8,760 nucleotides of DNA from Bacteriovoracaceae bacterium (GTDB lineage Bacteria > Bdellovibrionota > Bacteriovoracia > Bacteriovoracales > Bacteriovoracaceae): the NCBI GenBank assembly GCA_947442115.1, contig CANEVK010000102.1, forward strand, positions 1-8,760. Direction: 5' to 3'. The stretch's first letter is position 1. Every line of letters begins with the position of its first letter. Of the stretch, positions 5,589 to 8,760 are shown piece by piece. The notes below the pieces were generated by a model. The model made no database searches, was not told the DNA's origin, and saw nothing but the letters and a program-made list of their open reading frames with translations. A program made the translations under genes and the position numbers.

Positions 5589-7244
5589 ATGTCTGCTAAA
5601 GAATTAAAATACTCTGAATCTGCTCGTAACTCAATTTTAGCTGGTGTTAATGCTCTTGCTAATGCTGTGAAAGTAACTTTAGGACCTAAAGGTCGTAATG
5701 TTGTTATTCAAAAATCTTTTGGTGCTCCTGCGATCACTAAAGATGGTGTTTCAGTGGCCAAAGAAATTGAGCTAGAAAATGCTTTTGAAAATATGGGTGC
5801 TCAACTTGTAAAAGAAGTGGCCCAAAAAACAAATGAAGATGCTGGAGATGGTACAACGACTGCAACAGTTCTTGCTCAAGCTGTTTACCGTGAAGGTGTT
5901 AAACTCGTTGCTGCTGGACACAACCCAATGGACCTTAAGCGTGGGATTGACCTTGCGACGGCTAAAGTTATCGAAAAACTTAAATCAATGTCTAAGAAGA
6001 TTGATACAACAGAAGAAATCGCAAACGTTGGTACAATTTCTGCCAACAATGATTCTGAAATTGGAAAACTTATTTCTGAAGCCATGTCTAAAGTTGGAAA
6101 AGAAGGCGTGATCACAATTGAAGAATCTAAAACTGCTGAAACTTCTCTTGATGTAGTTGAAGGTATGCAATTTGACCGTGGTTATGTTTCTCCTTATTTC
6201 GTAACAAATGCAGAAAAAATGGAAGCCACTTTTGAAAATCCATTTATCCTTATCACTGACAAGAAAATTTCTTCAATGAAAGAACTTCTTCCGACACTTG
6301 AAAAAGTGGTTCAAACTGGTAAGCCACTTGTTATTCTTGCTGAAGATGTTGAAGGTGAAGCCCTTACAACTCTCGTTGTGAATAAACTTCGTGGAACGCT
6401 TAACGTTGCTGCTGTTAAAGCTCCTGGTTTTGGTGACAGAAGAAAAGAAATGCTTAAAGACATCGCCACACTTACAGGTGGTCAAGTGATCTCTGAAGAA
6501 CTTGGTATGTCTCTTGAAACTGCTACACTAAAAGATCTTGGAACTTGTAAAAAAATCAACATCGACAAAGAAATCACTGTCATCGTTGATGGTGCTGGTA
6601 ACAAAAAAGATGTTGAGGCAAGAGTTTCTGCTATCCGTGCTCAAATTGCTGAAACAACTTCAGACTACGACAAAGAAAAACTTCAAGAGCGTCTTGCAAA
6701 ACTTGCTGGCGGTGTTGCAGTTATTCGCGTTGGTGCTCCTACTGAAGCAGAAATGAAAGAGAAAAAAGACCGTGTTGAAGATGCTCTTAATGCAACTCGC
6801 GCTGCTGTTGAAGAAGGTATCATCGTTGGTGGTGGTGCTGCACTTCTTCACGCTGGAGCTGCTCTTGAAGGCCTTAAAGGGGCTAATGAAGAGCAAAACG
6901 CAGGGATCAAAATCATTAAGCGTGCGATTGAAGAGCCAATTCGTCAGATCGTTTTCAATGCTGGTGTTGATGGTGCTGTTGTTGTTAATAAAATCATTGA
7001 ATCCAAGAATGCAGCTTTTGGATACAATGCTCGTGACGATAAATTCGAAGACCTCGTGAAAGCTGGGATCATCGATCCAACTAAAGTGACTCGTTCTGCT
7101 CTTCAAAATGCGGCTTCAGTTGCTGGTCTTATGCTCACAACTGAAACCATGATTGCTGATCTTCCTAAGAAGGATGATCATGCTCACGCTGCTCCAGGAA
7201 TGGGCGGAATGGGTGGCATGGGCGGCATGGGCGGCATGATGTAA
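5589..7244 (+). CDS. groEL: Chaperonin GroEL (Cpn60)
   Basis: A full-length 551-residue group I chaperonin forming the double-ring folding chamber that works with GroES. Nucleotide-site elements are intact: TLGPKGR (about 30-36), D52 in TKDGV, D87 in GDGTTT and the ATPase aspartate D398 in VEDAL, plus the GGG turn at 414-416. The apical domain lies at about 190-375. The C-terminus is a normal methionine- and glycine-rich tail (536-551) with four GGM units, as in the single or main GroEL of most proteobacteria. The ribosome binding site GGGAG lies about seven bases before the ATG, and the gene shares the groES transcript. Heavy use of codons such as CTT, GTT and GCT contrasts with the neighbours and fits high expression. 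I see no missing or altered key residue. Confidence 0.99.
   Translation: MSAKELKYSESARNSILAGVNALANAVKVTLGPKGRNVVIQKSFGAPAITKDGVSVAKEIELENAFENMGAQLVKEVAQKTNEDAGDGTTTATVLAQAVYREGVKLVAAGHNPMDLKRGIDLATAKVIEKLKSMSKKIDTTEEIANVGTISANNDSEIGKLISEAMSKVGKEGVITIEESKTAETSLDVVEGMQFDRGYVSPYFVTNAEKMEATFENPFILITDKKISSMKELLPTLEKVVQTGKPLVILAEDVEGEALTTLVVNKLRGTLNVAAVKAPGFGDRRKEMLKDIATLTGGQVISEELGMSLETATLKDLGTCKKINIDKEITVIVDGAGNKKDVEARVSAIRAQIAETTSDYDKEKLQERLAKLAGGVAVIRVGAPTEAEMKEKKDRVEDALNATRAAVEEGIIVGGGAALLHAGAALEGLKGANEEQNAGIKIIKRAIEEPIRQIVFNAGVDGAVVVNKIIESKNAAFGYNARDDKFEDLVKAGIIDPTKVTRSALQNAASVAGLMLTTETMIADLPKKDDHAHAAPGMGGMGGMGGMGGMM
7203..7238 (+). repeat. Four 9-base tandem repeats encoding the GroEL GGM tail
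   Basis: Four near-identical units of the form GGCGGCATG encode Gly-Gly-Met. The third and fourth units are identical; the first two differ at third-codon positions. This is a normal feature of GroEL genes and could vary in copy number between strains. Confidence 0.9.
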
Positions 7245-7272
7245 TTCTTGCCTAGTGCGAATTTGACTCAAT

Positions 7273-7300
7273 AAGGGCACCTTTATGGTGCCCTTTTTAT
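7273..7300 (+). terminator. Intrinsic terminator of the groESL operon
   Basis: AAGGGCACC and GGTGCCCTT form a perfect nine-base stem around a TTTAT loop. The stem runs into five T residues and a longer T-rich stretch. It lies 28 bases after the groEL stop codon. Confidence 0.95.
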
Positions 7301-7368
7301 TTGTTTTTAAGCCTTTCTAGTAACCTTTTGTCCCTGAGCAATCTTCTTTAATCACTTTTTGGCCTTTT

Positions 7369-7394
7369 TTGACCATCTACGTGATTGGCATAAT
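7369..7394 (+). promoter_or_regulatory. Weak promoter candidate for the small exported protein and matrixin genes
   Basis: TTGACC (7369-7374) resembles a -35 hexamer and CATAAT (7389-7394) a -10, but the 14-base spacing is short. The region follows the groESL terminator, so some promoter is expected between 7300 and 7450; this is the best I can see. Confidence 0.2.
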
Positions 7395-7449
7395 CCATGC
7401 AGTGATGAATTCACGAAGATCAGGCATGGAAGCCTGGTTGAGCGATGCC

Positions 7450-7455
7450 AAGGAG
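7450..7455 (+). promoter_or_regulatory. Ribosome binding site fixing the start of the small exported protein
   Basis: AAGGAG lies six bases before the ATG at 7462. No comparable site precedes the in-frame upstream TTG at 7369 or the ATG codons at 7405 and 7426, and only the 7462 start places a signal peptide at the N-terminus. Confidence 0.75.
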
Positions 7456-7461
7456 AAAGGC

Positions 7462-7764
7462 ATGAGCTACTTAGTGATGGCCATTTTAGTCTCAACTTTA
7501 AGTTTTGCGACTGTCACAATCAGTCAAGTTGATTGCCCCCAACAATTTGAGGGAAGTGTGCAGGAAATTATCAAAAGTGTAGGGCCAGGAAGTGCCTTTG
7601 AGACTCAAACAGTTATCTTTAAAAATGGAGCAACTATTAAAGGTGACGTTCCAGAACAGGTCGCCATAGAAATGCTTGCCCACGGACCTTTTGAAATGGA
7701 ACAAGGTATTGATTATCGCGTTCAAGTTAAAAATGGTCGCATTTGTTGGATTGAAAAAATTTAA
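7462..7764 (+). CDS. Small exported protein, function unknown
   Basis: With the start at the ATG at 7462 this is a 100-residue protein. The frame is open back to a TTG at 7369, but that would add 31 residues before the hydrophobic segment without a ribosome binding site. From 7462, residues 3-17 form a hydrophobic core that looks like a Sec signal peptide, cleaved perhaps around residues 16-20. No lipobox is present. The mature part has two cysteines (C25, C95), one near each end, which could form a disulfide. I recognise no domain. The matrixin gene starts 28 bases after the stop with no terminator between, so the two are probably cotranscribed and may both act outside the cytoplasm. Whether this protein is a partner or inhibitor of the protease is unknown. 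Confidence 0.7.
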   Translation: MSYLVMAILVSTLSFATVTISQVDCPQQFEGSVQEIIKSVGPGSAFETQTVIFKNGATIKGDVPEQVAIEMLAHGPFEMEQGIDYRVQVKNGRICWIEKI

Positions 7765-7792
7765 TTGACCTCAAGTCTTCAGGAAGAAAACT

Positions 7793-8536
7793 ATGTGGCG
7801 TAAATGGATTATCATTTTTTGCTTATCGACTCAGGCCTGGGCGTACCAATTAACTTCAGATTTTATGAATGGTTTTTATTGGGTTTCTTTACCTATAAAT
7901 ATCATGGTGGTTGAATCAAACGCTGACAGGAAAAGGCTCTTAGAAAATATTGCACAAACAGCGATTTCAGAGTGGGAATCAAGATCTGGTCTCTCGCTTT
8001 GGTCATTTCTGCAAACTGGCAGCACAAATATTATTCGCTGGTCTACAAATTTTGCAGCTGAAACTCGAATGGACCCGAGTTCAGTTTTAGCTGTGGCCAT
8101 TCGGTATACTAATGGGCCCTATTTTGCGAAAACAGAAATTGTTATTAATGGAAATCATGTCCTTAATCAAAACCAAACTTATCTCAGAACGACGGTGACC
8201 CATGAACTTGGACACACCATGGGCATTGATCATTCAAATGTAGACGAGGCCGTTATGGCGCCAACTCTTCAGGCTTTTTACTCTGGGCTACATCAAGATG
8301 ATGTTGAAGGTATGCAGGCGGCATACTATGAAACTGAACATCGCCAAGTAACAAGGTATGTTTCTCCACTCGCTTTTAATAAGGAAACGCAGACGACTCA
8401 ACCTTTAAATTGTGGGACAATCGCCGCAGCATCGGCAAGCGGCCATAGTTCAAACGCAGGTCTATTTTCGCTCTTTAGCGGACTGTTGATTACTTTTGTC
8501 AGGAAAGTTTTTAATTGGTTTAAGTCACTCTTTTAA
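7793..8536 (+). CDS. Secreted matrixin-like zinc metalloprotease (M10-type)
   Basis: A 247-residue protein with an N-terminal signal peptide (residues 1-17, ending AWA). The catalytic motif HELGHTMGIDH gives zinc ligands H137, H141 and H147 with catalytic E138. M155 in AVMAPT is the likely Met-turn, the metzincin arrangement. LHQDDVEGMQAAY (166-178) matches the D-D-x-x-G-I/M-Q-x-L/Y segment closing matrixin domains. No cysteine-switch propeptide is seen; the catalytic domain begins almost directly after the signal peptide. After it comes a linker (about 184-206), then C207-G208, a small-residue stretch, a hydrophobic segment (222-236) and a basic end with R237, K238 and K244, which resembles a membrane-anchor or C-terminal sorting signal. 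AGGAAG six bases upstream supports the start. It would hydrolyse proteins in the periplasm, at the surface or outside the cell; the substrate is unknown. Confidence 0.9.
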   Translation: MWRKWIIIFCLSTQAWAYQLTSDFMNGFYWVSLPINIMVVESNADRKRLLENIAQTAISEWESRSGLSLWSFLQTGSTNIIRWSTNFAAETRMDPSSVLAVAIRYTNGPYFAKTEIVINGNHVLNQNQTYLRTTVTHELGHTMGIDHSNVDEAVMAPTLQAFYSGLHQDDVEGMQAAYYETEHRQVTRYVSPLAFNKETQTTQPLNCGTIAAASASGHSSNAGLFSLFSGLLITFVRKVFNWFKSLF

Positions 8537-8546
8537 ACTCCGATAA
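8521..8546 (+). promoter_or_regulatory. FliA (sigma-28)-like promoter before the last gene
   Basis: TCCGATAA at 8539-8546 matches seven of eight positions of the sigma-28 -10 box, with TAAG (8521-8524) 14 bases upstream. The box ends seven bases before the ATG at 8554, the same distance as at 1740-1747. It overlaps the end of the matrixin gene. Confidence 0.4.
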
Positions 8547-8553
8547 GAAGGTT

Positions 8554-8760
8554 ATGAATGACGAAAGTAACCTCTCCTTTATTTTCTTTTTAACCTTTGA
8601 TGAAAGGCTCCCTAAAGCTTTTTATCATTTCAATGATCATCTTAAGAACAAGGGATTTGTACTTGTTCCGGTTAAAGTTGATCAGCTTCAATCTTTGATA
8701 GCTTCATCAGGACAGGATCAGGTGATTGTTCTTTGCTCTGTCTCTGACGTCAAGGAATTC
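8554..8760 (+). CDS. Unrecognised protein, N-terminal 69 residues (3' end outside window)
   Basis: The frame is open from the ATG at 8554 to the edge, giving 69 residues beginning MNDESNLSFIFFLTF. There is no signal peptide of usual form, as the start is acidic. Short hydrophobic strands (8-14, 35-39, 58-62) alternate with likely helices (18-33, 44-51), which suggests an alpha/beta fold and a cytoplasmic protein. I recognise no motif; a response-regulator-like or other nucleotide-fold domain is possible but unproven. It starts 17 bases after the matrixin stop. GAAGG lies only two bases before the ATG, too close for a good ribosome binding site, while a sigma-28-like box ends seven bases before it. 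It may belong to the matrixin operon or have its own promoter. Confidence 0.65.
   Translation, partial: MNDESNLSFIFFLTFDERLPKAFYHFNDHLKNKGFVLVPVKVDQLQSLIASSGQDQVIVLCSVSDVKEF

Noticed and set aside
6660..7106. 148-codon open frame antisense to groEL
   Set aside because: It lies wholly inside groEL, and its serine-, asparagine- and phenylalanine-rich translation is what the reverse complement of AT-rich, strongly biased codons gives.
7420..7441. Small hairpin CAGGC-ATGGAA-GCCTG as a regulatory structure
   Set aside because: A five-base stem with no T run or conserved context is common by chance.
7369..7461. N-terminal extension of the small exported protein from a TTG codon
   Set aside because: There is no ribosome binding site, the added residues would bury the signal peptide, and TTGACC fits a -35 hexamer better. 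The ATG at 7462 has AAGGAG at ideal spacing.

Overview
The window looks like a chromosomal piece of an AT-rich Gram-negative bacterium, most likely a Bdellovibrio-and-like organism (Bdellovibrionota, perhaps Bacteriovoracales). This is inference: it rests on AT-rich codon use, four signal-bearing envelope or secreted proteins, a secreted matrixin-type protease, and repeated CCGATAA promoter-like boxes of the FliA (sigma-28) type. No gene here fixes the species.

Layout. Positions 2-1717 hold the 3' two thirds of DNA polymerase I (polA, cut by the window edge), with an intact polymerase domain but a proofreading domain lacking every catalytic carboxylate. A small secreted six-cysteine protein (1755-2168) follows and meets a single-domain rhodanese on the minus strand (2170-2493) tail to tail, with one base between the stop codons. 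The rhodanese is divergent from a multi-pass membrane M48 metalloprotease with ankyrin-like C-terminal repeats (2569-4371). A symmetric hairpin (4403-4428) separates that gene from a convergent minus-strand lipoprotein (4453-4995).

The 276-base gap at 4996-5271 carries the lipoprotein promoter on one strand and the groESL promoter region on the other, including a GC-rich 15-bp palindrome just before groES. groES (5272-5559) and groEL (5589-7244) form a normal operon closed by a strong intrinsic terminator (7273-7300). Next come a small exported protein (7462-7764), a matrixin-like zinc protease (7793-8536), and the start of an unrecognised gene (8554 to the edge).

How it fits together. The housekeeping parts (polA, groESL) sit beside short units whose products mostly go to the envelope or outside. 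Four of those units (1755+, 2569+, 4995-, 8554+) have a CCGATAA or CCGATAG box 7 to 20 bases before the annotated start. By comparison with sigma-28 promoters this suggests a shared, possibly motility- or attack-phase-linked regulon. I see no CRISPR array, tRNA, rRNA, insertion sequence or phage gene, and no complete novel multi-gene system. The most unusual signals are the CCGATAA set (two sites predict leaderless mRNAs), the groESL palindrome, and the M48-ankyrin architecture.
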